From: Paenibacillus sp. USDA918EY
GTDB taxonomy: Bacteria; Bacillota; Bacilli; Paenibacillales; Paenibacillaceae
Length of the DNA stretch: 64,000 nt
NCBI RefSeq assembly: GCF_009870825.1
Contig: NZ_WTWY01000012.1
Span: 118,554 to 182,553, forward strand
Direction of reading: 5' to 3'
The first letter of the stretch is position 1, and the number at the start of each line of letters is the position of its first letter. Below, piece by piece: positions 17,780-26,140 of the stretch. The position numbers were made by a program, and so were the translations under genes. The notes under the pieces are model-generated. The model had not been told where the DNA came from. It did not search any database and saw nothing but the letters and a program-made list of their open reading frames with translations.

Positions 17780-17807
17780 GAGTACTGCGGGCAACAACGC
17801 AGCACTC
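17780..17807 (-). other. Intercistronic hairpin between frlB and frlD
   Basis: The minus-strand stem GAGTGCTGCG/CGCAGTACTC (one mismatched pair, loop TTGTTGCC) is followed by a weak TTTCTTG tract. It could be an RNA-processing or partial attenuation site, since the operon appears to continue past it. Confidence 0.45.
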
Positions 17808-17819
17808 CCCGTACATATA

Positions 17820-18842
17820 TTAATATTCCATTTTGCGGTAGTATCTTCTGAGGGTCAGCGGATGATTTCTTTCGCGTTCGAGGTAGACGCTGATTCGGCT
17901 GAGCAACGCCCAGTTGATGCTTACGGCAAAATGCTTCCTGAACTCTTCGCTGATTCCTTCCATCGCAAAATCCTTGGTATCGATGACCGTCAGCCGTTTG
18001 GTCACCTTCTCTGCAAAACGTTCAACGCGATCCGCAAGCGGTCTCGTTTCATCTTCGCCTTTCAGCAAAATCACGCTCGTGTCTTCCACCACAAGCTCGA
18101 GCGTTCCGTGGAAAAACTCGGCTGCATGAATGGATTTGGCGGGGATCCACTGCATCTCCTCCAGCACGCACATGGCATAGGAGTACGTGTTGCCCCACAG
18201 GTTCCCGGAACCGACCATCATGTGATAATTCGTATCTTTATGTTCGATCGCGAAAGCCTCGGCTTTTTTGTCAAATGCTTTGACGGCATCGAGGATGGCA
18301 CGCGGCAGCAGGGCGACTTCTTTCGTGAACCGCTCGTATTGAGGGAACTCGTTATTGTTATGCATGAACCGGAACACGACCATGTACAGCAGCATGAAGA
18401 ACGTATCAAAGGAGTGCTTTTCCGATCCGGTGGTGATGCAGTGATCGACAAGCTTCGTAATCGGCGTATCCGGCTCGGCCACCAGGGCAAGGGTCGTTGC
18501 GCCCCGCTTTTTGCAGTATTCGATCGCTTCGATCGTTTCCTTCGTCGTTCCGGATACCGAGGTGAAGATGCACACCGAATCTTTGCTGAAATGCCTGTTG
18601 TTCATGACCAGAAATTCGGCGGCGATTTCGGCGTGCACGTCGATCTTGGAGTTCGATTTCAGGATATATTCGTAAGGGTACATCATGGCGATGGTGCCGC
18701 CTGCGCCAATCATAAAGATGTTGCTGTACCCTTTGCGGCAGATCCCGTCGACGATTTCCTCGATCCGGTTCCGATATGCCAATCCTTCTTTTTCAACCAG
18801 TTTTAGGAAAAGCTCTTCGTCAAAATTAAACATTGTTTCCAT
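17820..18842 (-). CDS. frlB: Fructoselysine-6-phosphate deglycase, SIS domain
   Basis: A 340-residue protein with two SIS (sugar isomerase) domains. The first shows IFMIGAGGTIAMMYPYEYIL and the phosphate-binding SVSGTTKETIEAIEYCKKRG; the second shows MVGSGNLWGNTYSYAMCVLE and FFHGTLELVVEDTSVILL. This is the FrlB layout: it hydrolyses fructoselysine 6-phosphate to glucose 6-phosphate and lysine. ATG 18842 has AGGAGGGAAT upstream. A second promoter (18896-18924) with the same -10/operator tract as the main promoter lies in the 100-base gap before it, so frlB-frlD-frlR may be transcribed separately. Confidence is high because of the frlD, frlC and permease neighbours. Confidence 0.92.
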   Translation of the reverse strand: METMFNFDEELFLKLVEKEGLAYRNRIEEIVDGICRKGYSNIFMIGAGGTIAMMYPYEYILKSNSKIDVHAEIAAEFLVMNNRHFSKDSVCIFTSVSGTTKETIEAIEYCKKRGATTLALVAEPDTPITKLVDHCITTGSEKHSFDTFFMLLYMVVFRFMHNNNEFPQYERFTKEVALLPRAILDAVKAFDKKAEAFAIEHKDTNYHMMVGSGNLWGNTYSYAMCVLEEMQWIPAKSIHAAEFFHGTLELVVEDTSVILLKGEDETRPLADRVERFAEKVTKRLTVIDTKDFAMEGISEEFRKHFAVSINWALLSRISVYLERERNHPLTLRRYYRKMEY

Positions 18843-18875
18843 TCCCTCCTGACCAAAGCGATGGACAGCTCCGGT

Positions 18876-18902
18876 TTTTATTTGTTATGTCTTGTATTAT
18901 AT
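18876..18902. repeat. 27-bp operator-like repeat, copy at frlB
   Basis: A 27-base sequence identical to 21161-21187; on the minus strand its core reads TACAAGACATAACAAAT. It covers the -10 box and the first transcribed bases of the internal promoter. Identity over this part, with divergent flanks, points to a regulator site, most likely for the operon's own GntR protein. Confidence 0.7.
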
Positions 18903-18924
18903 TCAAACAATACATATTTTACAA
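18896..18924 (-). promoter_or_regulatory. Internal sigma-A promoter for frlB-frlD-frlR
   Basis: Minus strand: TTGTAA (18919-18924), 17-base spacer, TATAAT (18896-18901). It lies about 55 bases upstream of the frlB start and overlaps the repeated operator-like tract. Confidence 0.7.
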
Positions 18925-18942
18925 TCATTTTTTGTTTCCCCT

Positions 18943-20292
18943 TTAAGCGACAATATCGGGGTTATTGCGTTGATTCTTATGCCGTCCGTATTTCTTTTCC
19001 CAATAATAATAGACGGGCAGACCGGTTGCGATCACGACCAATGCCGCAATCATCCCTTCCAGCGGAGCCCAGGTGAAGGTGCCCCATGCCAGCCACCCCG
19101 CTCCGAGGATCGCCAAAATCGTCGTGATTCTCCAAACAGGCATTCGATAGATCGGCTTATAATCCTCTCTCTTCCGGCATTTATAGATCGCCGCAAAGTC
19201 CAAAATGTTAATGACAAGCTGGATCAGCGTAAAATAACCCAACAGCGCGGTCAAATCGCTGAAAAAGACGAGAATGCAGGCATACGTTACTTGGGCCAGA
19301 ATCGAAAAGCTCGGCGTTTCATGTTTGGGATGCACCTTGGCAAACCTTTGAAAGAACAACCCGTCCTTGGCCATCGCATATTCCAAGCGGGGTTGGAACA
19401 TGATGCAGGAGCTCAAGGAACCGAGAATAACGATGATCGCAGTGATCGCCACGAAAGGGGACGCTATGCCGGAGAGACCCGGGATATAGCTGACGGCATC
19501 GGAAACGGCCGAACTTGAACCCATCAGTTTGTCAAAAGGCATAAGACCCGTAATGCAGACCGAAAGCAGCGTATACAATCCAAGGACGATCAGGACGGAG
19601 CTGATCAACGCCTTCGGCAACACTTTGCCCGGATTCCGGATTTCCCCCGCCATAAAACAGATCGAAGCCATCCCCGTATAAGCCCAGGTCGTCGCCGAAA
19701 TGCCGCCGATGAAGCTGCCGCTGCCGGATCCCTTAACGGGCGTATAGGAGAAGTGGTCGTAGTTCATGTACATGAAGCCCAGCCCAATGACGATAAGAAA
19801 CGGAATGATCTTGATGAAAGTAATCACAATTTGAAAACGCCCCCCCTCCTTCACGCTTCGGTAGTGGATGGAGGTGATGAACAGAATAATCGCGATGCCC
19901 AGCAGTTTGCCGGGAATTCCCGTGAAGAACGGGAAAAAGCTGGCGAGGTACGTCACAATGGCCAGCGCCATAATCGAGATGGACGGCGGATCCAATGCCC
20001 AAAACGTGGCCCAGCCGTACAGGAAGGCGAGCGGACGCCAGCCCGCCTTGTTCAGATATACGTAACCGCTTCCATTTTCGGGGTAGGCTGTGGACAGCTC
20101 GGCCAATACCATGACCTGCGGAATGGCAATCACGCCGCCGATAATCCAGGCCAGAATCGATACCGAGGGCAGGCCTGCCGCTCTGGCCACATCTCCCGTG
20201 GAGACGAAGATCCCGGAGCCGATGGTCGTTCCCACGGCAAGGGCCAAGGCTGACCAAAAACCCAGCTTTCTTGTAAGAGTGCCATTGCTCAT
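18943..20292 (-). CDS. frlA: APC-family permease, probable fructoselysine transporter
   Basis: A 449-residue amino acid/polyamine/organocation permease with about 12 membrane helices. The first helix motif ALALAVGTTIGSGIFVSTGD is the GxG substrate-binding break of the family. The C-terminus is short and basic. ATG 20292 is preceded by GGAGG eight bases upstream; an in-frame TTG at 20307 is less likely. It lies between the frlC- and frlB-like genes, so fructoselysine (or psicoselysine) is the likely cargo, as for FrlA in E. coli. Bacillus subtilis instead uses an ABC importer in its frl operon, so this operon is of the E. coli composition. Other amino acids remain possible. Confidence 0.82.
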   Translation of the reverse strand: MSNGTLTRKLGFWSALALAVGTTIGSGIFVSTGDVARAAGLPSVSILAWIIGGVIAIPQVMVLAELSTAYPENGSGYVYLNKAGWRPLAFLYGWATFWALDPPSISIMALAIVTYLASFFPFFTGIPGKLLGIAIILFITSIHYRSVKEGGRFQIVITFIKIIPFLIVIGLGFMYMNYDHFSYTPVKGSGSGSFIGGISATTWAYTGMASICFMAGEIRNPGKVLPKALISSVLIVLGLYTLLSVCITGLMPFDKLMGSSSAVSDAVSYIPGLSGIASPFVAITAIIVILGSLSSCIMFQPRLEYAMAKDGLFFQRFAKVHPKHETPSFSILAQVTYACILVFFSDLTALLGYFTLIQLVINILDFAAIYKCRKREDYKPIYRMPVWRITTILAILGAGWLAWGTFTWAPLEGMIAALVVIATGLPVYYYWEKKYGRHKNQRNNPDIVA

Positions 20293-20308
20293 CGTAAGTT
20301 CCTCCAAA

Positions 20309-21136
20309 TCAAGATGATAAGATGTTCAGTTCCCTTATTTTCCTGATGGAATCTTTGACAACGTCGTGCGGATGTTGATAATAATGCAATCCCATAATTT
20401 CAAGCGTGCATGCCCCTTGGTAACCATGGCTTTGAAGCTCAGCCAGATACTCCCTCCAATCCAATCTCCCATCGTCCAACGCCAGATGGGCGTCCGACGT
20501 TCCGTCTCCATCGATCAGATGGAAATGGCATAGTTCCGGCAGCGTGGAGAAATAATCCCCCGGCGTTTCGCCGGCCAGCTGCATCGCCACGGCATCGATC
20601 ATTCCCCGGAGCGCCGGGGACCGGACTTCATCCATCATTTTCCGGATCCCCTTAACGTCGGTCATCAGGTTCGATTCGAAGCGGGTTAGAGGCTCCAAAG
20701 CGAGCGTTGCTCCTTCCTTCTCGGCTGCCCGGGCCAGTCTGCCGATCGAGTCGGCCGAATACTTCCAGGATTCGTCTTGGGAAACATGAAAATCCCCAAT
20801 CCCGGACGTGACCAGCATCATGCTGCAATCCAGTTCCAGCGCGGCATACAGGTTTTCCATAAAATAATCCACGCTTTTTTGCCGCAGATCAGGGTCCGAG
20901 GAAGCCAGATTGTACGGATAAACGCATTGTTCGGGCGTATAACAGATCACTTTCATGTGCCTCGACCTGAGTTCTTGCCTGATTCGCCGTAATTGGCCGA
21001 GTCCTCCCCGATACGCGTAGAAATGGGGTTCGCCCGCCCACAACTCGATGCGATCCACCCCAAGCTCCGACATGGAATCGAGAAAATGCCCAAACGAAAA
21101 ATGCCTATACGTAATGTTCATCCCCGCAATATCCAT
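20309..21136 (-). CDS. frlC: Sugar-amine epimerase, FrlC-like (TIM-barrel AP endonuclease family 2)
   Basis: A 275-residue protein of the xylose isomerase-like/AP-endonuclease-2 TIM barrel. Visible are RIELWAGEPHFYAY near the N-terminus and several acidic and His residues at strand ends that could bind a divalent metal (LEPLTRFESNL, MIDAVAMQ, CHFHLIDGDG, CTLEIMG). This matches FrlC, the fructoselysine 3-epimerase that interconverts psicoselysine and fructoselysine. ATG 21136 has GGAGGTGGATCC upstream. It is the first gene of the operon, with a sigma-A promoter, a 27-bp operator-like tract and a cre site directly upstream. The exact substrate is inferred from context. Confidence 0.85.
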   Translation of the reverse strand: MDIAGMNITYRHFSFGHFLDSMSELGVDRIELWAGEPHFYAYRGGLGQLRRIRQELRSRHMKVICYTPEQCVYPYNLASSDPDLRQKSVDYFMENLYAALELDCSMMLVTSGIGDFHVSQDESWKYSADSIGRLARAAEKEGATLALEPLTRFESNLMTDVKGIRKMMDEVRSPALRGMIDAVAMQLAGETPGDYFSTLPELCHFHLIDGDGTSDAHLALDDGRLDWREYLAELQSHGYQGACTLEIMGLHYYQHPHDVVKDSIRKIRELNILSS

Positions 21137-21150
21137 GGATCCACCTCCAT

Positions 21151-21166
21151 TTGAAAACGCTTTTAT
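21151..21166. promoter_or_regulatory. cre site (CcpA box) downstream of the frl promoter
   Basis: TTGAAAACGCTTTTAT matches the consensus WTGNNARCGNWWWCAW at 15 of 16 positions. It lies between the promoter (21181-21209) and the frlC start, where bound CcpA would block elongation. This predicts glucose repression of the operon. Confidence 0.7.
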
Positions 21167-21187
21167 TTGTTATGTCTTGTATTATAT
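21161..21187. repeat. 27-bp operator-like repeat, copy at frlC
   Basis: Identical to 18876-18902. It covers the -10 box of the frlC promoter and continues into the early transcribed region, overlapping the cre site by six bases. Two exact copies at two promoters of one operon suggest coordinated repression. Confidence 0.7.
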
Positions 21188-21209
21188 CTAAGAGGTACAT
21201 TTGATTCAA
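21181..21209 (-). promoter_or_regulatory. Main sigma-A promoter of the frl operon
   Basis: Minus strand: TTGAAT (21204-21209), 17-base spacer, TATAAT (21181-21186). It lies about 45 bases upstream of the frlC start codon. Confidence 0.75.
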
Positions 21210-21338
21210 GTGTTTCTTAAAAATAAATCCGAGAGGATCATTCTTTGCACATAATGACCAAGCGGTTCGGCATAATGATTTCAATGAAAATCGGGACATT
21301 GCATCGGATAAAAAACGTATCGCAAGGGGGATTGCCAA

Positions 21339-22238
21339 ATGTACCCATCCTATCCGTACTACGGTTCCGAAGTACAGTGCAAACAGATTCCGATTACGTT
21401 CCCGCCGCAGCAGCAGCGTCGGCAGCCGGGTTTCGAGTACCTCATGGTTCCCCAACCCATCGCTGAAAACCCGAATTACAGGGGATCGGGAAAACTCGCG
21501 AACAAAATCGCAGTCGTTACCGGCGGTGACAGCGGGATTGGACGTGCGGTCTCCATCGCGTTTGCAAAGGAAGGCGCCGATGTGGCTGTCGTTTATTTTG
21601 ACGAACATCAGGACGCAGCGGAGACGAAAAAAAGAATCGAGAGCACCGGAAGGCGATGCCTTTTGATTTCCGCCGATTTGAAGGAAGAAGAGGCATGCAG
21701 GTATGCCATCGCAAAAGCGGTGGAGACATTTGGAAGGATCGACGTTTTAGTCAACAACCATGGGGTTCAATTTCCACAGAACAGCATCCTTGACATTTCG
21801 AAGGAACAGCTTGAGTTTACCTTTCGAACCAATATTTTTTCGTTTTTCCATTTGACCAAGGCGGCGCTGCCTTATATGAAAGAAGGAAGTTCGATCATTA
21901 ATACGGCATCCGTAACCGCATACCGGGGAGAAAAAACTTTGATCGATTACTCTTCGACCAAAGGAGCCATCGTTTCTTTTACGCGCTCGTTATCCTTAAA
22001 TTTAACCGACCAAAAAATTCGCGTGAACGGCGTCGCCCCCGGACCGATTTGGACCCCGCTGATCCCGGCTTCTTTTACACCGGACCGGGTCAAACACTTC
22101 GGCACCGAGGTGCCGATGAAACGAGCGGGCCAGCCTTTTGAGCTGGCTCCCGCCTATGTGTATTTGGCCTCCGACGACGCTTCGTACGTATCGGGCCAAA
22201 TTCTTCACGTGGGCGGCGGCGAGATGGTGGAGTCCTAG
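21339..22238 (+). CDS. SDR-family oxidoreductase with N-terminal extension
   Basis: A 299-residue short-chain dehydrogenase. The NAD(P) motif TGGDSGIG is at residues 61-68, followed by the VLVNNHG motif, the catalytic Ser in INTASVTAY, and the catalytic Tyr/Lys in YSSTKGA. About 50 residues rich in Pro and Gln precede the Rossmann fold (QQQRRQPGFEYLMVPQP). This layout is that of the YhxC/YhdF group of Bacillales, which is often linked to general stress and spores. ATG 21339 is preceded by GGGGG eight bases upstream. It stands alone, divergent from the frl operon. The substrate is unknown; its best-known relatives carry annotations such as glucose or alcohol dehydrogenase. Confidence 0.88.
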   Translation: MYPSYPYYGSEVQCKQIPITFPPQQQRRQPGFEYLMVPQPIAENPNYRGSGKLANKIAVVTGGDSGIGRAVSIAFAKEGADVAVVYFDEHQDAAETKKRIESTGRRCLLISADLKEEEACRYAIAKAVETFGRIDVLVNNHGVQFPQNSILDISKEQLEFTFRTNIFSFFHLTKAALPYMKEGSSIINTASVTAYRGEKTLIDYSSTKGAIVSFTRSLSLNLTDQKIRVNGVAPGPIWTPLIPASFTPDRVKHFGTEVPMKRAGQPFELAPAYVYLASDDASYVSGQILHVGGGEMVES

Positions 22239-22271
22239 CGGAAAACAAAACGAAGCTGCAGCCATTCACGA

Positions 22272-22315
22272 CAAAAAGGATCGCGGACGAGTGTACTCGC
22301 CGGGATCCTTTTTTG
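22272..22315. terminator. Bidirectional terminator between SDR and kimA
   Basis: The long stem AAAAAGGATC...GATCCTTTTTT contains an inner ACGAGT/ACTCG pairing, with T runs on both strands. It serves the converging SDR gene (plus) and the potassium transporter gene (minus). Confidence 0.85.
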
Positions 22316-22367
22316 TTGTAAACTTTCAGCTGATGCCTCTACATATTTTGGGCCGCCGCTTCATTCT

Positions 22368-24209
22368 TTATTTTTTCAGATGATACGGTACGGTTGTCAC
22401 AATGACGTCCTTGCGATACAGCAAATAGGTACGGATCATTAAACTCGTCTGGTTATGCAGCAGATTCTGCCAGCTTCGTTTCGGAATGAATTGGGGAATG
22501 ATGACCGTCACCTGATAATTGGACTCGCTCGCCTTCCGATGGACCGTATCGATGAATTTGCTGAGCGGCTGAATGATGCTCCGGTAAGGGGAATGCAGCG
22601 TTACCAGGCGAACATCGGGACGCCACTTGTTCCATTTTTCCTCGAACCGGACTTCCTCTTCCCGCTCGAAAGGAATGTAAACGGCAATGATCTGGTCCGC
22701 AGACAGCGATTCCGCATAATTCAAGGAATGCTCAACAACGTGCGTGATGCCGGATACGGGAAGAATGACGACGTTCCCTTCGATCGGTACCGCCGGTTCG
22801 CAAGTGGAAAGCCGCAGCTGCTCCCCAACCGCCTCGTAATGCTTGTTGATCCGGTGAAACAGGTAAACGATCAACGGCAAAAATATTAAAACCGGCCAAA
22901 TTTGCGGGAACTTGGTTACAAAAAACATCACCGAAACCGTGAAGCTGATCAGCGCGCCGATGGTGTTGATCGTTAGTTTCGTCATCCAGCCGGCCGGCTT
23001 CTCCCTCACCCATTTCACGATCATGCCGGTCTGCGACAGCGTGAACGGGATGAACACCCCTACGGCATAAAGCGGAATCAAATGCTCCGTTTGCCCATGA
23101 AAGGCAATGATCAGGACGATCGAGAGCAGGCCGAGTATGATGATTCCGTTGGAGTAACCAAGACGGTCGCCCCTTACGGTAAACATTCTGGGGATGAACC
23201 GGTCTTTGGCCAGATTCACGGCAAGAAGCGGGAAAGCGGAATAGCCCGTATTCGCGGCCAAGATCAGGATCAAAGCCGTCGTTCCTTGAATAAAGAAATA
23301 CACAAAATTGCGTCCGAAGGTTTCTTCGGCAATTTGGGATACGACCGTTTCTTTGGCATTCGGCGAAATCCCCAAGTAGTAAGCGAGGAACACGATGCCC
23401 GAGAACAGCAGAGCCAGCAGGATCCCCATCGCCATTAACGTTTTCGCGGCATTGTTCGGTGCGGGATGCTTGAAGTTAGGTATCGCGTTGGATATCGCCT
23501 CAACGCCCGTCAGCGCCGAGCTTCCCGACGCAAAAGCTTTTAACAGCAGAAACAGGCTGATGCCCGCCACCGGCGTGCCGATCGGCGTATGCAAATGAGG
23601 CGAAACATGGCCGGAAACGATATTGTACAGCCCGACGCCGATCAAAATGAAAAGCGCAACGGCAAATAAATAGACCGGGTACGCCAGGATGGTTGCCGAC
23701 TCGGTAACGCCCCTAAGGTTCAAAAGAGTGATCAGGATAACGAACGTAACGGCGATCGCTACCTTGTACTCATGCAGCACCGGAAAGGCCGACGTGATGG
23801 CATCCGTCCCTGCCGACACGCTGACCGCCACCGTCAAAATGTAATCCACCAGCAAAGATCCGCCGGCGATCAGTCCAGGGTAAAGCCCCAAATTTTGCTT
23901 GGAAACGACATAGGCTCCCCCGCCGTGCGGATAAGCGAAAATGATTTGACGGTAGGATAAAATGAGTGCCGATAATAATACGAGAACCCCGATGCCGATC
24001 GGGATCGAATACCATAATGCCGCCGAGCTGACCGTGATCAGCACCAACAGAATTTGCTCCGGACCATAGGCGACCGATGATAACGCATCCGAAGATAGTA
24101 TGGCAAGGGCCTTCTTTTTGTTTAGCTTTTGCTCCCCCAATTCCGTGGACTTAAGAGGCCGTCCGATAAGGAGCCTTTTCAATGCCGCCATAAATGATTT
24201 CACCGCCAC
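22368..24209 (-). CDS. kimA: KimA-type high-affinity potassium transporter (APC superfamily)
   Basis: A 613-residue membrane protein with about 12 helices and a C-terminal cytoplasmic domain of about 150 residues. The N-terminal tract IGRPLKSTELGEQKLNKKKA and the first helix SSDALSSVAYGPEQIL are nearly diagnostic of KimA (formerly YdaO) of Bacillus subtilis, a K+/H+ symporter inhibited by c-di-AMP. The C-terminal part (from about residue 470) resembles the UspA-like domain of this family. Transcription is predicted to be controlled by the c-di-AMP riboswitch and terminator at 24273-24500, the same arrangement as in B. subtilis. High c-di-AMP would stop expression when potassium is ample. Confidence 0.92.
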   Translation of the reverse strand: MAVKSFMAALKRLLIGRPLKSTELGEQKLNKKKALAILSSDALSSVAYGPEQILLVLITVSSAALWYSIPIGIGVLVLLSALILSYRQIIFAYPHGGGAYVVSKQNLGLYPGLIAGGSLLVDYILTVAVSVSAGTDAITSAFPVLHEYKVAIAVTFVILITLLNLRGVTESATILAYPVYLFAVALFILIGVGLYNIVSGHVSPHLHTPIGTPVAGISLFLLLKAFASGSSALTGVEAISNAIPNFKHPAPNNAAKTLMAMGILLALLFSGIVFLAYYLGISPNAKETVVSQIAEETFGRNFVYFFIQGTTALILILAANTGYSAFPLLAVNLAKDRFIPRMFTVRGDRLGYSNGIIILGLLSIVLIIAFHGQTEHLIPLYAVGVFIPFTLSQTGMIVKWVREKPAGWMTKLTINTIGALISFTVSVMFFVTKFPQIWPVLIFLPLIVYLFHRINKHYEAVGEQLRLSTCEPAVPIEGNVVILPVSGITHVVEHSLNYAESLSADQIIAVYIPFEREEEVRFEEKWNKWRPDVRLVTLHSPYRSIIQPLSKFIDTVHRKASESNYQVTVIIPQFIPKRSWQNLLHNQTSLMIRTYLLYRKDVIVTTVPYHLKK

Positions 24210-24272
24210 TGTGTAAGTTGAATGATCATGGATGTATCCTTATTGTTACCCATTTCGCCAAATTTTGCGCAC

Positions 24273-24312
24273 CAAAAAAAGCCGCAGAAAAGTCGGACTT
24301 TCCCGCGGCTTC
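24273..24312 (-). terminator. Riboswitch-controlled terminator of kimA
   Basis: Minus strand: stem AAGCCGC/GCGGCTT with additional inner pairing (GGAAAGTC/GACTTTTC), followed by seven Ts. It lies between the c-di-AMP aptamer and the kimA start, as expected for transcription attenuation. Confidence 0.88.
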
Positions 24313-24334
24313 ATAAAACGCGCGACAAATCCTC

Positions 24335-24500
24335 TTTCATAACGCTTACGAGGTTAGCTGACGGATTCGGGACCGAAAGTATCCCTACACTCGAATCGAT
24401 GCATCATCAAGTGATTCACCCCTGGGACGAAGCGACGAAGTGCTCCCTTCATCCCGATGGTTCCCCCGCTCCTGGTTTCAGGATTAAGCGATTAAGGAAT
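24335..24500 (-). promoter_or_regulatory. c-di-AMP riboswitch (ydaO-yuaA leader)
   Basis: The minus strand shows the conserved blocks of the ydaO aptamer in order: CGCTTAATCC, GCGGGGGAACC, GGGGTGAATC, CCCGAATCCGTCAGCTAACC and CGTAAGCG. The first and last blocks pair as stem P1. This class binds two c-di-AMP molecules and turns off expression by favouring the downstream terminator. Boundaries are approximate. Confidence 0.9.
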
Positions 24501-24528
24501 ATTTCAAATCAGGTTTACATGTTCATGA

Positions 24529-24735
24529 TTACGAATGAAATCTTACTCCTTCGGGACATTTGCTGTAAAGAGGCAAAGAAGCAAATTTAGGGTTGAAAAC
24601 GCGCAAAAGGCCTTCGTGGCATCGCTTACAATCCCTGTATTCGATGTATCTCTCGCTGTAACATCGATTCTCTGCTTCGTATTTGGGTCGGACCATAAAC
24701 GGTGATTCGGATGTAATACGCGCTTCAATGCTCAT
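24529..24735 (-). CDS. Possible small protein translationally coupled to the MocR gene
   Basis: A 68-residue frame whose ATG overlaps the stop of the MocR-type gene in an ATGA. It begins MSIEARITSESPFMVRPKYE and contains CKRC and a later KCPEG, which could be read as zinc-ribbon knuckles, though the third and fourth ligands are not well placed. No independent ribosome site is seen beyond a weak GGAAAA. The gap 24501-24731 holds nothing else that I can recognise. I do not recognise the protein; it may be a chance frame or a gene remnant. Confidence 0.25.
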   Translation of the reverse strand: MSIEARITSESPFMVRPKYEAENRCYSERYIEYRDCKRCHEGLLRVFNPKFASLPLYSKCPEGVRFHS

Positions 24736-26126
24736 TTTCCATTTTCATGCAAAAAGGCCTTAAGCAAAAGGATTCCCTCCCGGATCTGATCCGGTTCCAG
24801 ATGGCCGTAGCCAAACAACAGCTTGCTGTTATGCCTTCCTTTTCGAACGCAATGATACTCCACGGGAGTTACCCGGATTCGGTTCCGTCGGGCCTCTTGC
24901 CGAAAATGTTCGTCAAATGTCTGCCCCGGGAATTCGACGGCCAAATGCAGCCCCGCCGCGTCCCCCCATGTGCGCAGTTTCTCCCCGAAGCCGGCTTGAA
25001 GCGAATCCAAAAGGACCTGACGCCGTTCCCGGTACAATTTGCTCATTTTTACGATATGGCGATCAAATTTTCGGGTATGCAAAAATTGTGCCAAAACGGC
25101 TTGTTCAAAAGGAGGATTTTGAACGTCCGTATACGTCCGCAACCTGCTCCAAGCACTTTGAAGCTCCCTCGGCAAAATCACGTAACCGATGCGAAGCGCC
25201 GGGAACAGAACCTTGCTGAACGTGCCGATATAGATGACCCGATCCGGATCCATGGCATAAAGGGGCGATGCCGGCTCGCCGACGTACCTGAATTCGCTGT
25301 CATAATCGTCTTCGATGACAAAGCTGCCGTTGTGCCGGGCAAATCGGATCAACGCCGCGCGCCTTGCCGCAGGAAGAATCGCCCCCAGCGGAAATTGATG
25401 CGAAGGCGTAACGTAAACCGGACTGCCGTATTTTGCGGCCAATCCATCGGTCTGAAGCCCATATTCGTCAACGGGAACGGGCTTGACGGCATATCCTTTT
25501 CCGATGAATGTCTGAATCATTTCGATGTTGCATGGATCTTCTACCAATATTTCTTTGCCATTGTCGTACAAAAGATCCGCGATCAAGTGCAGCGCTTGCG
25601 TCGCCCCTGCAGTAATAAAAATATCCTCGGGTTTAACCACAAGCCCTTTGCTCCGCATGAGCCAGGCGGCAATCTCCCGGCGCAGCCGCGGCAAACCCTG
25701 CGGACCGGTATATCCAAGCAGATCGACGGGCATTTCGCCTAAAGCTTGATGCGATAACCGCTGCCAGGCATATCGCGGAAATTGGCGCAAATCCGGCTGT
25801 CCCGTCCTGAAATCCGCCAAAAATGAAGGGATCGGCGGCGTTTCCAGCCGCTGGGCTTTGCTTTGGGGGCGCTTATCCAGAACAAGCCCCCCGGCGATTC
25901 GCGTGGCCGCTCCCTGCCGCGTTTCCGCATATCCTTCGGTAACCAGCATATCATATGCTTCGTTAACCGTATTTCGGGAAACGTTCAGCTCTTGAGCCAA
26001 CGCCCGCGTCGAAGGAAGCGATTCGCCCGCTTTAAGGATTCCGGCCATGATCCGTTCGCTCAAGCTTTGATACAATTGCCGTTTCAACGGAATTTCGCTT
26101 TCGCGATTCAAATGAATTCCCCACAT
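24732..26126 (-). CDS. MocR/GabR-type regulator (GntR domain plus aminotransferase-like domain)
   Basis: A 464-residue chimera. Residues about 10-80 form a GntR winged helix (LKRQLYQSLSERIMAGILKA; ELNVSRNTVNEAYDMLVTEG). The rest is a fold-type I aminotransferase domain with GATQALHLIADLL, VIEDDYDSEFRY and IYIGTFSKVLFPALRIGYV, whose lysine binds pyridoxal phosphate. Such proteins are PLP-responsive regulators. ATG 26126 has GGGAGG five bases upstream; the longer in-frame start at 26282 lies in the intergenic region. It is divergent from an EamA exporter gene, its likely target. Direct repeats (26141-26208) between them fit the bipartite operators of this family. Confidence 0.9.
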   Translation of the reverse strand: MWGIHLNRESEIPLKRQLYQSLSERIMAGILKAGESLPSTRALAQELNVSRNTVNEAYDMLVTEGYAETRQGAATRIAGGLVLDKRPQSKAQRLETPPIPSFLADFRTGQPDLRQFPRYAWQRLSHQALGEMPVDLLGYTGPQGLPRLRREIAAWLMRSKGLVVKPEDIFITAGATQALHLIADLLYDNGKEILVEDPCNIEMIQTFIGKGYAVKPVPVDEYGLQTDGLAAKYGSPVYVTPSHQFPLGAILPAARRAALIRFARHNGSFVIEDDYDSEFRYVGEPASPLYAMDPDRVIYIGTFSKVLFPALRIGYVILPRELQSAWSRLRTYTDVQNPPFEQAVLAQFLHTRKFDRHIVKMSKLYRERRQVLLDSLQAGFGEKLRTWGDAAGLHLAVEFPGQTFDEHFRQEARRNRIRVTPVEYHCVRKGRHNSKLLFGYGHLEPDQIREGILLLKAFLHENGK

Positions 26127-26140
26127 AAGTCCTCCCACTG

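Noticed and set aside
24222..24590. 122-codon plus-strand frame upstream of kimA
   Set aside because: It is antisense to the c-di-AMP riboswitch and terminator, whose conservation explains the sequence.
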